NCBI GenBank assembly: GCA_011959205.1
Contig: BLLV01000219.1
Span: 1-34,665, forward strand
From: Bacteroidaceae bacterium
Lineage (GTDB): Bacteria; Bacteroidota; Bacteroidia; Bacteroidales; Bacteroidaceae
DNA length: 34,665 nucleotides
Direction: 5' to 3'
Below are positions 34,548 through 34,665 of the stretch, one piece after another. The notes below the pieces were generated by a model that did no database searches, was not told the DNA's origin, and saw nothing but the letters and a program-made list of their open reading frames with translations. The position numbers and the translations under genes are program-made. How positions within the stretch are numbered: the first letter of the stretch is position 1; each line of letters begins with the position of its first letter.

Positions 34548-34665
34548 GAAGAAAGACCTTGGTTCTCCGCTTGTTGCGGCTTGACCTGCCACATGAAAGA
34601 CCTTAACAGTGTAAGTCTGAAGCCATACGAAAGTATTTGCCACAGAATAATATTGTCGTTGAGTT
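34548..34665. other. Right-end stretch without a recognised gene
   Basis: This completes a 352-bp gap after waaA that also holds the terminator and palindrome above. No RNA gene or convincing coding region was seen. AGACCTTA (34598-34605) and TAAGTCT (34612-34618) give only a weak hairpin. It may be the upstream region of a gene beyond the window. Confidence 0.6.

Noticed and set aside
34366-34584. Plus-strand frame of 72 codons across the 112-bp palindrome
   Set aside because: It starts inside the waaA terminator and its residues simply translate the repeat; no family match.
1-34665. CRISPR array, tRNA/rRNA genes, prophage or transposon
   Set aside because: No regularly spaced repeats with unique spacers, no cloverleaf-like segment, and no integrase, transposase or phage structural protein was seen.

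Overview
The window reads as ordinary chromosome of a Bacteroidales gut anaerobe, most likely Bacteroides or Phocaeicola. Three things support this. Start regions repeatedly carry the Bacteroidetes -7 box TAnnTTTG, with weak or absent Shine-Dalgarno sequences. Several families are typical of the phylum: a duplicated ExbD operon, DUF4488, DUF2795, DUF4080 radical SAM and a PorT-like barrel. Core genes also look Bacteroidetes-like, for example RluB with an Arg/Gly-rich N-terminal extension. I saw no tRNA, rRNA, CRISPR array, transposase, integrase or phage gene. Species was not determined.

Layout. (1) 1-690: a terminator from an off-window gene, a small secreted orphan protein and a 16-bp perfect inverted repeat. 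(2) 691-6036: a tight six-gene operon, ExbB - ExbD - ExbD - TonB - PstS-like lipoprotein - TPR protein, probably a proton-motive-force-energised envelope system. (3) 6220-8323: an ABC ATPase, its permease and a YtrA-type GntR regulator, with a 21-bp palindrome upstream that is a good candidate operator. (4) 8607-14383: MATE exporter, purB, RluB-type pseudouridine synthase and asnS. (5) 14541-15035: a secreted DUF4488 protein. (6) 15302-17925, minus strand: two GNAT acetyltransferases and a B12-binding-type radical SAM protein. (7) 18290-21876: a biotin-dependent acyl-CoA carboxylase operon (biotin carboxylase, biotin carrier, carboxyltransferase) with a long leader that can fold into a compact three-way junction. 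(8) 22008-23318, minus: a secreted serine peptidase. (9) 23423-25674: methyltransferase, PduO-type cobalamin adenosyltransferase, DUF2795 protein and outer-membrane barrel. (10) 25747-29448: priA, a PHP phosphoesterase and a low-molecular-weight tyrosine phosphatase, the last overlapping the 3' end of a minus-strand 7TM-HD phosphohydrolase (29423-31480). (11) 31563-34313: gltX and the Kdo transferase waaA. (12) 34314-34665: a strong terminator and a 112-bp imperfect palindrome built on three 22-bp palindromic tandem units.

How the genes fit together. The carboxylase operon and the cobalamin adenosyltransferase both fit the propionyl-CoA/methylmalonyl-CoA/succinate pathway of these anaerobes. 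The TonB operon and the barrel belong to the envelope. purB, asnS, gltX, priA and waaA are housekeeping. No clearly new defence or mobile system is visible. The most unusual signals are noncoding: the 112-bp palindrome, the structured carboxylase leader, and the palindromes before the ABC and exbB operons. The PstS-like lipoprotein and TPR protein tied to a TonB motor are the most interesting coding context.
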